Numbered from the stretch's first letter, positions 1-8,812 are shown. The stretch is 64,000 nt of DNA from Mycobacterium sp. DL (GCF_039729195.1 NZ_CP155796.1:4650001-4714000); one strand, 5' to 3'. Program-made: numbers and translations. The notes: generated from the letters alone by a model not told the origin.

Positions 1-2
1 TC

Positions 3-197
3 ACGCCCGAAGAACTGACCGGGATGTCGCCCAGCTACAGCGCGGAATTGCAGCGTCTGCAGTCGCGGTTCCGCCGGCTGGCCCGCACTCCGTCGGGAGA
101 AGAGCTGGTCCTGGTGCTCAAACTGGCTCGCGCACCGCGGTCTTCGGTGCGAAGCCGTCGTCTCGAGTTACCCCGGGAACCCGGTGGACCGAGCTGA
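3..197 (+). CDS. 3' end of an unidentified gene (partial)
   Basis: An open frame enters from the left edge and stops with TGA one base before the convergent ligase gene ends. The 64 visible residues are rich in Arg, Leu and Ser, with a high-GC third position typical of this genome. No domain or motif could be recognised, so no function is offered. It could be the C-terminus of a longer protein or a chance open frame. Confidence 0.3.
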   Translation, partial: TPEELTGMSPSYSAELQRLQSRFRRLARTPSGEELVLVLKLARAPRSSVRSRRLELPREPGGPS

Positions 198-198
198 C

Positions 199-1680
199 TC
201 AGACCAGCCGCGCTCGTAGCTCACGCTTGAGTACTTTGCCGTAGCTGTTCTTCGGCAGTTCGTCGACGAACTCGTACCGCTTCGGGCGCTTGAACCGCGC
301 GATGCGTTGCAGCAGGTGCGCGTCCAGCTCTCCCGGGGAAACCGCCCCGACGACAAACGCCACCACGACCTCACCCCACTCCTCGTCGGGAGCGCCGACG
401 ACGCCGGCCTCCACGACACCGGGGTGCTCGAGCAGGATCTCCTCGACCTCGCGCGGATAGATGTTGCTGCCGCCACTGATCACCACGTCTTTGGAGCGGT
501 CACGCAGTGTCAGGAATCCGGTGGCGTCGAACGACCCCATGTCCCCGGTGTGCAGCCAGCCGTCCTGCAGTGTCGCCGCGGTCGCCTCCGGATTCCTCCA
601 GTAGCCCGACATCACCACGTCACCGCGGCAGACGATCTCGCCGATCTCGTCGACCCCGGCCGGCAGACCGGCAGGGCCCAGCACGGCGACGTCGACACCG
701 GAGCGGGCGTAACCGACCGAGCCCAGCCTCGCGTGGTCGGCCCATCCGTCACCAGCGACGTGGTCGGCACGGCGCAGACCGGTGATCGTCATCGGCGCCT
801 CCCCCTGCCCGTAGAGCTGAACGAAGATCGGCCCGAACGCGGCCATCGCCTTCCGCAGGCTGTCGACGTACATCGGTCCGCCGCCATAGACGACGGTCGT
901 CAGATTCGCCGGACGCGGTCGGCCGGTGTGCACCAACCGGGCCACCATCGTCGGCGCCAGGAACGCACTGCAGCCCGGATGGACTTCGCACAGGTCGAGG
1001 AACTCCGCCGGGTCGAAGGCGCCCGACGCCGGCACCACCTGCCGGGCGCCGCGCAGCACGTACGGCGGCACGTACAGTCCCGAGCCGTGTGACATCGGGG
1101 CGCCGTGGATCAGACTGCAATTCGCATCGGGGGAGTCGAAGTCGGCGAGGTGCGCAACCGTCATCGCCATCAGGTTGCGGTGCGACAGCATCGCCCCCTT
1201 GGAGCGCCCCGTGGTGCCGCTGGTGTAGAAGAGCCACGCCAGACTCTCCGGGTCGGTGTTCCTGGGTGGTTCCAAGACCTCGGCAGTGCAGCGGCTCTGG
1301 TACTCGGAGTCACCGATGGTCTCGATCGGGACGTGGGTTTCCGCAGCCAGCAGTGCGCCGATCTTCGGTGACGCGAACACCCGGGCGACACCGGCGTCGT
1401 CGAGGATCTGCTCCATCTCGCGGGGATGAAGTTTGTAGTTGACCGGGACGAAGACACATTCGGCCGCCCAGATCGCATACATCAGTTCGACGATCTCCGG
1501 CCGGTTCTCGCTGGCCACCGCGATCCGAGCCCCCTGTCCGAGGTCCCGAAAGGACGTCGCCAGCCGCAGCGCCCGGTCCCGCAACGACGACCAGGTGTGT
1601 ACACGGCGCTCGCCGTGGTAGACCGCGCCGCGGTCGCCGTGCCGTGCCGCGGTCTGCTCGAGAAGGCCGAACAGGTTCAA
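199..1680 (-). CDS. class I adenylate-forming acyl-CoA ligase (FadD-like)
   Basis: This 493-residue protein is an AMP-forming acyl-CoA synthetase, expected to activate a carboxylic acid with ATP and CoA in the cytoplasm. The P-loop-like motif FYTSGTTGRSKG lies near residue 155, the C-terminal hinge region has LHTGDMG and RSKDVVISGG, and the end carries the catalytic lysine context PKNSYGKVLK. The start is TTG at 1680 because an AGGAGA Shine-Dalgarno sits six bases upstream and homology begins there. It is the last gene of the minus-strand operon and is separated from the SDR by a 32-bp tandem duplication. Substrate is unknown; the pathway context suggests an intermediate of the same catabolic route. 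Confidence 0.9.
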   Translation of the reverse strand: MNLFGLLEQTAARHGDRGAVYHGERRVHTWSSLRDRALRLATSFRDLGQGARIAVASENRPEIVELMYAIWAAECVFVPVNYKLHPREMEQILDDAGVARVFASPKIGALLAAETHVPIETIGDSEYQSRCTAEVLEPPRNTDPESLAWLFYTSGTTGRSKGAMLSHRNLMAMTVAHLADFDSPDANCSLIHGAPMSHGSGLYVPPYVLRGARQVVPASGAFDPAEFLDLCEVHPGCSAFLAPTMVARLVHTGRPRPANLTTVVYGGGPMYVDSLRKAMAAFGPIFVQLYGQGEAPMTITGLRRADHVAGDGWADHARLGSVGYARSGVDVAVLGPAGLPAGVDEIGEIVCRGDVVMSGYWRNPEATAATLQDGWLHTGDMGSFDATGFLTLRDRSKDVVISGGSNIYPREVEEILLEHPGVVEAGVVGAPDEEWGEVVVAFVVGAVSPGELDAHLLQRIARFKRPKRYEFVDELPKNSYGKVLKRELRARLV

Positions 1681-1682
1681 CG

Positions 1683-1745
1683 CGGTCTCCTCTTCGCGCG
1701 AGCGCTCATCGACACGGTCTCCTCTTCGCGCGAGCGCTCATCGAC
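1683..1745. repeat. tandem duplication of 31-32 bp across a gene junction
   Basis: A 31-base unit occurs at 1683-1713 and again at 1715-1745 without a mismatch. Each copy contains the reverse complement of a Shine-Dalgarno (AGGAGA) and the SDR stop region. The duplication lengthens the SDR-ligase gap and creates a short open frame (GTG at 1714, 12 residues, basic) whose TGA overlaps the TTG start of the ligase. Confidence 0.9.
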
Positions 1746-2514
1746 GCCCAACCCACTCGGCGTTGAGCGCAAAATCGGACAGGTACTTCGTCGAACTCCA
1801 GCCACCGTCGACCACGATCGTCTGGCCGTTGATGAAGCTGCCGCCCTCGGAACAGAGGAACGCCACGGTGGACGCGATGTCCTCGACGCGACCGAGTCGT
1901 TCATGGGGGGTCATCTCGGTATTGATCTTGCGGAACCGCTCATCTTCGAGTCGGGTGGCGACCATCGGCGTCAGGGTCACACCGGGAGCGACTGCGTTGC
2001 AGCGGATTCCCTGTGCGCCGTACTGACAGGCGATATGCGTGGTCAGGGACGTCAGACCACCCTTGGCGGCAGAGTACGCCCCGCCGCGCAGTCCGCCGAC
2101 GACAGCGAACGTCGATGTCACATTGATGATCGCCGATCCGGGCTGCATGTGGCCGATCACATCTCGGGCGAGCCGGAACGGCGCCCGCAGCATCAGATCG
2201 AGGAAGTAGTCCAGCGAGTCGTCATCGGTCTCGTGCAGCGGTTTGGGGCTACCCACCCCGGCGTTGTTCACCAGGAAGTCGATCCGCCCCCACCGGTCCA
2301 GCGCTGCGGCGACGATCCGCTGCGGTGCGTCGTCGGCGGTGAGGTCGACCGCCAGGGTGGCGATCCGGTCCGGGTCACCGACTGCTGTCTCGAGGTCGGC
2401 GAGCCGGTCGGGGTCGCGACCGGTGCCCAGCACCGCCATACCCTTCTCGGCAAGCATTGTGGCGCAGCCGAACCCGATGCCGCTGCTGGCCCCTGTGACG
2501 ATTGCCACCTGCAT
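1738..2514 (-). CDS. SDR family oxidoreductase
   Basis: A 258-residue classical short-chain dehydrogenase/reductase. The Rossmann motif VTGASSGIGFG is at residues 6-16, NNAG follows near residue 85, and the catalytic pair is in YSAAKGG. The C-terminal GQTIVVDGGW is typical of FabG-like SDRs. The ATG at 2514 is used because it starts one base after the upstream ligase stop; the open frame further upstream lies inside that ligase. It probably interconverts a hydroxyl and keto group of an acyl-CoA or alicyclic intermediate; substrate is inferred only from the operon. Confidence 0.9.
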   Translation of the reverse strand: MQVAIVTGASSGIGFGCATMLAEKGMAVLGTGRDPDRLADLETAVGDPDRIATLAVDLTADDAPQRIVAAALDRWGRIDFLVNNAGVGSPKPLHETDDDSLDYFLDLMLRAPFRLARDVIGHMQPGSAIINVTSTFAVVGGLRGGAYSAAKGGLTSLTTHIACQYGAQGIRCNAVAPGVTLTPMVATRLEDERFRKINTEMTPHERLGRVEDIASTVAFLCSEGGSFINGQTIVVDGGWSSTKYLSDFALNAEWVGRR

Positions 2515-2515
2515 G

Positions 2516-4030
2516 TCACGACCTGTCTTTCTGTAGTCCGGTGAGCAAAGCCTTGATCTGGTGCTTGAGGACCTTGCCCGCGTCGTTCTTGGGGAGCGCG
2601 TCGACGAGCACCACCTGCTCGGGCGCCTTGAACTTGGCCACGCCGCGATCGGTGAGGAACTCCTGTAGCGCCACCGTGTCGGGCAGGGAGTCTGCGGCGG
2701 GGACGATGGCCGCGCAGGCCCGCTCACCGGTCCGCGGATCGGGGATCCCGACGATCGCGATCTCGGCGATCTGAGGATGGGTGACGAGGATGTCCTCGAC
2801 CTCCTTGGGGGAGATGTTCTCGCCGTTGCGGATGATGATGTCCTTGGCGCGACCCGTCACCACCAGGTAGCCGTCGTCGGTCCACCGACCCAGATCTCCG
2901 GTGCGGAAATACCCTGCTTCGTCGAAGGATTGGTGATTGTCCTCGGTGTGCAGGTAGCCGGTGAGCATCTGTGGGCCGCGGGCACGGATCTCGCCGTCGA
3001 CGAGGATGATGTCGGCGGAGCCCGGGCGCCCGTCGGTGTCGGCGCCGCGGTCGACGTCGCCGAGCGATCCGACGGTGCTCACCGGCACTTCGGTCGAGCC
3101 GTAGACTCGGGTCACGAGGGCACGGTCGAAGTAGCCCGCCGCGCGCCGGATCAGCGACGGCGGGACGGAGGCGCCGCCACAGATGAACACCTTCAGATCA
3201 GGAAGCCGCGTGCCGGCACGTTCGGCCGCCGCGAGGAGTCCGGTCAGAAAGGGTGTGGCACCGGCCATGTGCGTGCAGCGGTGCTCGAGCATGTGCGCCA
3301 CCGCGGCGTCGGGGTCCCAGCGCTGCATGAGAACGGCCTCGGTGCCGAGCAGCAGCGGGCACTCGAACGCGTAGATGGATCCGCCGATGTGGGCGATCGG
3401 GGACGGTACCAGGAAGGTGTCGCCCGCATCGATTCGCCAGTGGGTGCCCAGCTGGGTGATCAGCGCATGCAGGGAATCATGGCTGTGCAGAACGCCTTTG
3501 GGCCTGCCGGTGGTTCCGGAGGTGTACAGGATCATCCGGGTGGCGGCGCAATCCAGGGGCGGCAGCGTGCCCGCGGCCGTCCCGGTGAACAGGTCGCCGA
3601 AGTCGGTGTGCCCACCTGGGTCGCCACGCACCACGATGACCTCGGGGGAGGCAGGCAGCCCGGGCAGCACCCGATCCAGCATCGCGGCGTAGTCATATCC
3701 GCCGAATGTATGCGGGATGAACACCGCGCGAGTGTCGGCGTCGGCGAGGATGAACGCGAGCTCGTGATCGCGCAGCGATGGCAGGATCGGGTTGACCACC
3801 ATGCCTGCCAGCGTGGCTCCGAGGTAGATGACCGCGGCCTCGCGCCAGTTGGGCAGCATGAACGACACCACGCTGCCCGCAGGTGTCCGGCTGGTCAGCG
3901 CATGGGCCAATGTTGTTGCCTGGTACAGCAGTTCGGCACACGCCAGCGTGCCGACGTCGTCTCGCACGAGGATTCGGTCGGGCGTCTCGCGCGCCGCGTC
4001 GCGAAGAGCGTCGGCCAGCGTGATGCTCAC
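2516..4030 (-). CDS. AMP-dependent acyl-CoA ligase
   Basis: A 504-residue adenylate-forming enzyme of the acyl-CoA synthetase family. It has LYTSGTTGRPKG near residue 175, YGSTE near 315, the TGD-x-G motif FRTGDLG, and a C-terminal lysine in PKNDAGKVLKH. The start is GTG at 4030, nineteen bases after the GntR stop. It shares an operon with a second ligase (199-1680), so two different acids, or an initial substrate and a later intermediate, are likely activated. Confidence 0.9.
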   Translation of the reverse strand: MSITLADALRDAARETPDRILVRDDVGTLACAELLYQATTLAHALTSRTPAGSVVSFMLPNWREAAVIYLGATLAGMVVNPILPSLRDHELAFILADADTRAVFIPHTFGGYDYAAMLDRVLPGLPASPEVIVVRGDPGGHTDFGDLFTGTAAGTLPPLDCAATRMILYTSGTTGRPKGVLHSHDSLHALITQLGTHWRIDAGDTFLVPSPIAHIGGSIYAFECPLLLGTEAVLMQRWDPDAAVAHMLEHRCTHMAGATPFLTGLLAAAERAGTRLPDLKVFICGGASVPPSLIRRAAGYFDRALVTRVYGSTEVPVSTVGSLGDVDRGADTDGRPGSADIILVDGEIRARGPQMLTGYLHTEDNHQSFDEAGYFRTGDLGRWTDDGYLVVTGRAKDIIIRNGENISPKEVEDILVTHPQIAEIAIVGIPDPRTGERACAAIVPAADSLPDTVALQEFLTDRGVAKFKAPEQVVLVDALPKNDAGKVLKHQIKALLTGLQKDRS

Positions 4031-4089
4031 TGTGCGTCCCGACTGTGGCTCATTGTGCGTCCCGACTCAGGCCTGATTGTGCGTCCCGC
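4031..4089. repeat. three imperfect direct repeats around the GntR 3' end
   Basis: The core TGTGCGTCCCG appears at 4031, 4054 and 4078 with periods of 23 and 24 bases. The second and third copies encode the last residues of the GntR protein (two RDAQ motifs), and the first lies between its stop and the ligase start. The C-terminus may therefore have been extended by slippage. Confidence 0.8.
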
Positions 4090-4817
4090 ACTCGGCGCAT
4101 CGTCATCGCGTGCCGGAACCTCGACGACGGATGGGTGTTGACGGTCACCTGCGCGATCTCACCGTCGGAGGTCGTGTAGGTACGCTGCATCTGCAACGCC
4201 GCCGTGCCGGCTTCGATCTGCAGGCGCTCCGCCAGTTCCGCCGTGAGGAGCACCGCGGAGATCTCCTGGTGTACCTCGACGACGCTGACCCCGAAGAGGT
4301 CTTCGATCAGCGGGAAGATCGGACCGGTATGGCGATGGAGCAACCGGCCGACGGAGGCGAAGCTGCGGTTGATGTAGTACTCCGTCCGGCAGGTCGGCGC
4401 GGTGTCGTCGTCCACCCGCCGATACCCGCTCACTGAAAGCCATTCGGTGCCCTGGTCCAGCCCGGTGCGTTCGGCGAGTGTGGCGTCGACGGTGACCATG
4501 GTGTTGGTCTCGATCGCGAAGCGCGCGCCCTGCGCGAAAGCCAGCAGGTCATCGATCGAGACGACGTCCTGCTCATAGGAGTTCGTGTTCGGCCTGGGGA
4601 CCACCAGCGTGCCCGCTCGCGGCTTGGACGCGACGAGGTTGTCGTCCCGCAGTCGGCGCAGTGCCTCGCGAACGGTGTAGCGGCTCACCGCGAACCGCTC
4701 ACACAACTCGTGTTCGGTCGGCAACTGGGAGCCCACCGGGTAGACGCCGTCGACGATCTCCTTGCGGAGCGCGCGCGCCACCTGCAGATAACGATGGTCG
4801 CCGGCCGTGGTGGTCAT
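4050..4817 (-). CDS. GntR-family (HutC/UTRA) transcriptional regulator
   Basis: A 255-residue regulator with an N-terminal winged helix (residues about 8-75, containing LPTEHELCERFAVSRYTVREAL) and a C-terminal UTRA ligand-binding domain (about 95-240). HutC-type regulators usually bind GT-rich palindromes and release DNA on binding an effector. Its ATG overlaps the stop of the upstream beta-propeller gene (ATGA). The operon's divergent promoter contains matching palindromes at 6518-6533 and 6423-6434, so it most likely controls both arms of the catabolic island and itself. The last 15 residues derive from a repeat. Confidence 0.9.
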   Translation of the reverse strand: MTTTAGDHRYLQVARALRKEIVDGVYPVGSQLPTEHELCERFAVSRYTVREALRRLRDDNLVASKPRAGTLVVPRPNTNSYEQDVVSIDDLLAFAQGARFAIETNTMVTVDATLAERTGLDQGTEWLSVSGYRRVDDDTAPTCRTEYYINRSFASVGRLLHRHTGPIFPLIEDLFGVSVVEVHQEISAVLLTAELAERLQIEAGTAALQMQRTYTTSDGEIAQVTVNTHPSSRFRHAMTMRRVRDAQSGLSRDAQ

Positions 4818-6397
4818 GCTCGGTGCACCGCCAACACGCTCCCGTCGCCGTCGGCCGAGAGGTACAGGGTTCCGTCCGGTCCACTGGTGATCCCGGCGAA
4901 AGGCCCCTGGGGTCCGGAGAACGGCGGCATGCCCCTCAGCGGTTTGGGTTCGACGCCGGGCGGCGCCCCCACAGGTAGGCCGGTGGCGATGACACTGCGC
5001 GCCTTGGTGTTCAGATCGAACTCGACCAGCTCTTTGGCTGCCGCGTCGACGATGTAGAGCCGTCCGTCATGCACGTGGATGCCCTGGGGGCGCGACAGAC
5101 CCTCCACCACGGTGTCGACTCCGCCCCTGGCGAGTCGGACCACCCGGCCCGCACCGGACTCGGCGACCAGCGGCGCTCCGTCGGAGTCGAACGCAACCCC
5201 CACCGGGTCCAGGAGATCGGACATCAGGGTCTCGACGGTGCCGGAGCGCAGACTGTGGACCCGACCGGTCCCCAGTTCGGCGAACACGATGACTCCGTCG
5301 CGATCCACGGCGACGCCGTAGAGCTGGTCGAAGTCGGTTGCCAGGTAGTCGGTCTCACCCGAGGAAGGTCGATATCGGGCGACCTGTCCGCCGGAGGTGG
5401 TGACGACGAACTCACCCGATCCGACCGTGGCGAGTCCGCGCAGGAACCCGGGGTAACCCGGCGAGAACAGCATGCCGACGGTCTGCAGCGCGCCTTCGGG
5501 GGTGACCGCATAGAAGTAGGTGCCGTCGGCCACGTAGAGGTTGCCATCGTCGGCCACAGTGAGGTCGAGGGGCCAGTTCAGGCCGCCGGCGAGCACGGTG
5601 CTGCTCTGTTGTCCGGGCAGTATCTCGGTGATCTCGCCGGTGAAGTTGGAAGCGAACAATCGGTCACCGACGAACGTCAGGTTGTCCAGGCCCGGATTGA
5701 GCTGTGCCAGAACGGTTTTCTCGCCGTTACGCGGATCGATGCGCAACACCTGCCCGCTGGCCACCTGGGTCGACACCAGGAAGCCCTCGGAGTCGAACTT
5801 GACGGCGTCGGGCACCCCGAGGTCACCGGCGACGCGCTGCGGCTCGCCCCCCTCCGGATCCACGCGCCAGATCTCATTGGCGGTCATCAGTGGGTAGTAC
5901 AGCAGTCCGTCGGGGCCCACCTCCATCGCGTTGGGTGAGGGCAGGTTCTCGAGCAGGATCCGCGGTGCGCCACCGTCGAGAGGCAGTTCCATCAACCGGC
6001 CGCCGTCGCGGCATTCTCCGACGAACAGTCGGCCCTGGTGCACGGTGATGCCGTTTGCGCACGGGAGGTCGTCGCGCAGCACGCGGGTGTGCCCGGAGCT
6101 GTCCCGCGCGCTGACTCTGCCGTCCATCACCTCGGTCGCATAGAGCGTGCCGTCGGCGCCGAAGGCGACGTCGTCGGGCGCGACGATGTCCCCGCCCTTG
6201 GCGCTCACGGTGTCCAGTTCGCCGGTCGCCAGGTCCAGAGCGCTGATCTGGCTGCCGGTCACCTGCGCCACATAGATCCGTCCGTCGGGACCGGTCCGTA
6301 GGCCGTTGGCGCCGAACAGGCGGCTGGGTGCGGTCACCCGCCGCACGTGCCATCCCTGGGCGGCGGTCGGGTTCTGCGCGGTGTAGCGGGCCTTCAT
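4814..6397 (-). CDS. NHL/SMP-30-like beta-propeller protein
   Basis: A 527-residue protein made of repeated blade-like units of the form GPDGxLY / FVGDRLF / VDRDGVIVF, as in NHL, SMP-30/gluconolactonase and strictosidine-synthase-like propellers. The length suggests two six-bladed propellers or one large one. No signal peptide is evident. ATG at 6397 is chosen; TTG at 6415 would add six residues, and neither has a strong Shine-Dalgarno. It leads the minus-strand operon and could be a lactonase acting on the lactone produced by the Baeyer-Villiger enzyme encoded on the other strand. That role is an inference from context. Confidence 0.75.
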   Translation of the reverse strand: MKARYTAQNPTAAQGWHVRRVTAPSRLFGANGLRTGPDGRIYVAQVTGSQISALDLATGELDTVSAKGGDIVAPDDVAFGADGTLYATEVMDGRVSARDSSGHTRVLRDDLPCANGITVHQGRLFVGECRDGGRLMELPLDGGAPRILLENLPSPNAMEVGPDGLLYYPLMTANEIWRVDPEGGEPQRVAGDLGVPDAVKFDSEGFLVSTQVASGQVLRIDPRNGEKTVLAQLNPGLDNLTFVGDRLFASNFTGEITEILPGQQSSTVLAGGLNWPLDLTVADDGNLYVADGTYFYAVTPEGALQTVGMLFSPGYPGFLRGLATVGSGEFVVTTSGGQVARYRPSSGETDYLATDFDQLYGVAVDRDGVIVFAELGTGRVHSLRSGTVETLMSDLLDPVGVAFDSDGAPLVAESGAGRVVRLARGGVDTVVEGLSRPQGIHVHDGRLYIVDAAAKELVEFDLNTKARSVIATGLPVGAPPGVEPKPLRGMPPFSGPQGPFAGITSGPDGTLYLSADGDGSVLAVHRA

Positions 6398-6422
6398 GCG
6401 TTCGGACGTTAGCAAGCCGCTC

Positions 6423-6434
6423 TAGTCCAGACAA
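6423..6434. promoter_or_regulatory. second putative GntR operator
   Basis: TAGTCCAGACAA matches ten of twelve positions of the core TTGTCCGGACAA found at 6518-6533. It lies 25 bases upstream of the ATG of the minus-strand operon, where a bound repressor would block that promoter. Confidence 0.5.
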
Positions 6435-6462
6435 TAGCGACCGGCGGGCACACAATCGGCCC

Positions 6463-6492
6463 TTGACGATGGGATAAGTCCTGCGGAATAGT
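6463..6492 (+). promoter_or_regulatory. putative promoter of the plus-strand catabolic operon
   Basis: TTGACG (6463-6468) and AATAGT (6487-6492) are separated by 18 bases, giving a sigma-70-like promoter with a start near 6500. The 16-bp palindrome lies about 20 bases downstream, a position suited to repression. Confidence 0.4.
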
Positions 6493-6517
6493 GTTCTTCA
6501 ATATGCAGAGCAGTGTT

Positions 6518-6533
6518 ATTTGTCCGGACAAAT
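6518..6533. promoter_or_regulatory. perfect 16-bp palindromic operator
   Basis: ATTTGTCCGGACAAAT is a perfect palindrome immediately before the ATG of the first plus-strand gene. Its GT-N-AC symmetry fits HutC-type GntR operators, and the only regulator in the island is of that type. Confidence 0.75.
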
Positions 6534-6536
6534 GAT

Positions 6537-7388
6537 ATGACCACCGGTATTTCAGTGAGCTTGGAGGGGCGCATCGTCGTCGTCTCCGGCGCTGGTGGTG
6601 GCGGGATCGGAACCACGGTGACCCGGCTGGCCGCGGAGGCCGGCGCCACCGTGGTGGCGGTCAGTCGTTCCACGGACAACCTCGACGAACACGTCGCGCC
6701 GCTGGCCGATCAGGGCCTGTCCGTGGTGCCCGTCGCAGCCGATGCGGCCACCGACGACGGCATCGCCACCGTGCTCGACCATGTTCGACGCACCGACGGT
6801 GACCTCTACGGGCTGGTGAACATCGCGGGCGGTGCCGCACCGGCGACGTGGATGCCGTCGACCCGGGTGACCCGGGACGACTGGCGCGCACTGTTCGCGG
6901 CGAATCTGGAGACGGCCTTCTTCATGAGCCAGGCGATCAGCCGGGAATTGCTCGCCCGGAGCCTGAGGGGGTCGATCGTCTCGGTGTCCTCGATCAGCGG
7001 GATGAACACTGCGCCGTTCCACATCGCGTACGGCACGGCCAAGGCCGCGGTGGTGGCGATGACACGGACCATGGCGGTGGAGCTGGCGCAACACGGCATC
7101 CGGGTGAACGCCGTTGCGCCGGGGGTCACCGAAACGGCTGCGTCGGCGACCTACGTCGACGACGATCCCGAGCGCGACCGCACCGCGATCGCGATGGGCC
7201 GCCGCGGCACCCCCGAGGAGCAGGCCGGTGCCATCCTGTTCCTGCTGTCCGATCTGTCCGGCTACATCACCGGCCAGACGTTGCTGGTCGACGGTGGTCT
7301 GAATCTGAAATGGACCCATCTCGGCACCGACAACACCTCGCTGTTTCTCAAGGACCAATCCTTCCGCGAAGCCATTAGGAGGATCTAG
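6537..7388 (+). CDS. SDR family oxidoreductase
   Basis: A 283-residue SDR with a glycine-rich nucleotide motif (SGAGGGGIG, about residues 17-25), NIAGG near 95 and the catalytic YGTAK. ATG 6537 is preferred over GTG 6513, because the earlier start would put the operator palindrome inside the coding region. No strong Shine-Dalgarno precedes it. It opens the eleven-gene plus-strand operon and its stop overlaps the GTG of the Rieske oxygenase. Probably an alcohol/ketone step in the ring-degradation pathway. Confidence 0.85.
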   Translation: MTTGISVSLEGRIVVVSGAGGGGIGTTVTRLAAEAGATVVAVSRSTDNLDEHVAPLADQGLSVVPVAADAATDDGIATVLDHVRRTDGDLYGLVNIAGGAAPATWMPSTRVTRDDWRALFAANLETAFFMSQAISRELLARSLRGSIVSVSSISGMNTAPFHIAYGTAKAAVVAMTRTMAVELAQHGIRVNAVAPGVTETAASATYVDDDPERDRTAIAMGRRGTPEEQAGAILFLLSDLSGYITGQTLLVDGGLNLKWTHLGTDNTSLFLKDQSFREAIRRI

Positions 7389-8812
7389 TGACCCACACCG
7401 AAACCGACCTCGACGCCGCGATCGAGGTCGAAGCCGAACCGGACGACTCGACCGGAGAGATCGCCGAGGACTTCTCCGACTCGATGACCATCCCGGTGGA
7501 CGCCTACATCTCCGAGGATTACGCGCGCGCCGAGCGGGACCGGCTGTGGCGAAAGGTGTGGCAGCAGGTCGGCCGGGTCGAGGAGATCCCCGAGGTCGGC
7601 AGCTACCTGACCTACGACATCCTCGACGACTCGATCATCATCGTCCGGACCGAAACCGGGAACTCGTCCTCGGCCTTCACTGCCCACCACAACGTCTGCA
7701 TGCACCGCGGCCGGAAACTCGTCGACACCCCCGACGGTGCGAAGAACGCCGTCGGCCGCGCCCGCAAATCGTTCGTCTGCGGATTCCACGGCTGGACATA
7801 CGGTTTGGACGGTGCGTGCACCCACATTCGGGAGCAGGACGACTGGAAGGGGACGCTGACCCCGAAGAACACCCATCTGGCCCCGGTGCAGGTCGACACC
7901 TGGGGAGGGTGGCTCTTCGTCAACATGGATCCCGACTGTGAACCGCTGGCGGACTACCTGATGCCGGCCGCGAAGATCCTGGATCCGTTCGGCCTGGAGA
8001 ACATGCGCTTCAAGTGGCGCAAATGGCTGTACTTCGACTGCAACTGGAAAGTGGCGATGGAGGCCTTCAACGAGACCTACCATGTCTTCACCACGCACCC
8101 GGAGTTCAACAAGTTCGGTGAGTTCAAGGGCTGGGCCAAGGCGCAGGGCCGGCACAGCAACATCGGCTATGACGCACCCAAGGGTATGGACGAGACCAAG
8201 TCCAAAATCCGTCTGGGAACCGGGGATCCGCGCATTTCCACCGCCGAGATGCAGATCTACACGATGGAAGAGACCAACGCGACCACCACGAACACGCTCG
8301 TCAACGCCGCCAAGCGACTCGTCGACGAACTGCCGGAGGGCACCCCCGCCGATCAGGTGCTACAGCATTGGCTGACGTCGGCACGCAACGACGACGCCGC
8401 ACGTGGGGTGATCTGGCCGACGATCCCGCCCGATATTCTGGGGCAGAGTGGCACGGCGTGGCAGATCTTCCCGAACTTCCAGGTGGGCCAGGGGCTGACG
8501 AGCGCGCTGTGTTACAGCGCCCGGCCAGACCCGAGCTACAACCCCGACAAGTGCATCTTCGAGGTCGCGGTCTTCGAGCTGTATCCGAAAGGTGAAGAGC
8601 CGGCCACGGAATGGCAGTACACCCCGAAGGACTCCCCGAACTGGCTCTCGGTGCTGCCCCAGGACTTCTCGAACATGGCTGCGGTGCAACAGGGGATGAA
8701 GTCCGCGGGTTTCCCGGGCACCCTGCCCAACCCCTACCGCGAACGAAGCACGGTCAACCTGCACTACCAGTTGTCGCAGTACATGGGAGTCGGCGAACCC
8801 CGCAAGCGTTAG
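7388..8812 (+). CDS. Rieske non-heme iron oxygenase, alpha subunit
   Basis: A 474-residue aromatic-ring-hydroxylating-type oxygenase. The Rieske [2Fe-2S] ligands are C104/H106 (CMHRGR) and C131/H134 (CGFHGW). The mononuclear iron site shows H232 and H237 in NETYHVFTTH. The GTG start overlaps the previous stop by one base and has AGGAGG at 7378-7383. Such enzymes need a ferredoxin and reductase; neither is encoded in this operon, nor is a beta subunit, so electron donors must come from elsewhere. It probably hydroxylates or dealkylates the pathway substrate. Confidence 0.92.
   Translation: MTHTETDLDAAIEVEAEPDDSTGEIAEDFSDSMTIPVDAYISEDYARAERDRLWRKVWQQVGRVEEIPEVGSYLTYDILDDSIIIVRTETGNSSSAFTAHHNVCMHRGRKLVDTPDGAKNAVGRARKSFVCGFHGWTYGLDGACTHIREQDDWKGTLTPKNTHLAPVQVDTWGGWLFVNMDPDCEPLADYLMPAAKILDPFGLENMRFKWRKWLYFDCNWKVAMEAFNETYHVFTTHPEFNKFGEFKGWAKAQGRHSNIGYDAPKGMDETKSKIRLGTGDPRISTAEMQIYTMEETNATTTNTLVNAAKRLVDELPEGTPADQVLQHWLTSARNDDAARGVIWPTIPPDILGQSGTAWQIFPNFQVGQGLTSALCYSARPDPSYNPDKCIFEVAVFELYPKGEEPATEWQYTPKDSPNWLSVLPQDFSNMAAVQQGMKSAGFPGTLPNPYRERSTVNLHYQLSQYMGVGEPRKR

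Noticed and set aside
2777..4141. Long plus-strand frame (454 codons) over the second CoA ligase
   Set aside because: It is antisense to a gene with full adenylate-forming motifs and has a composition expected from high-GC shadow frames.
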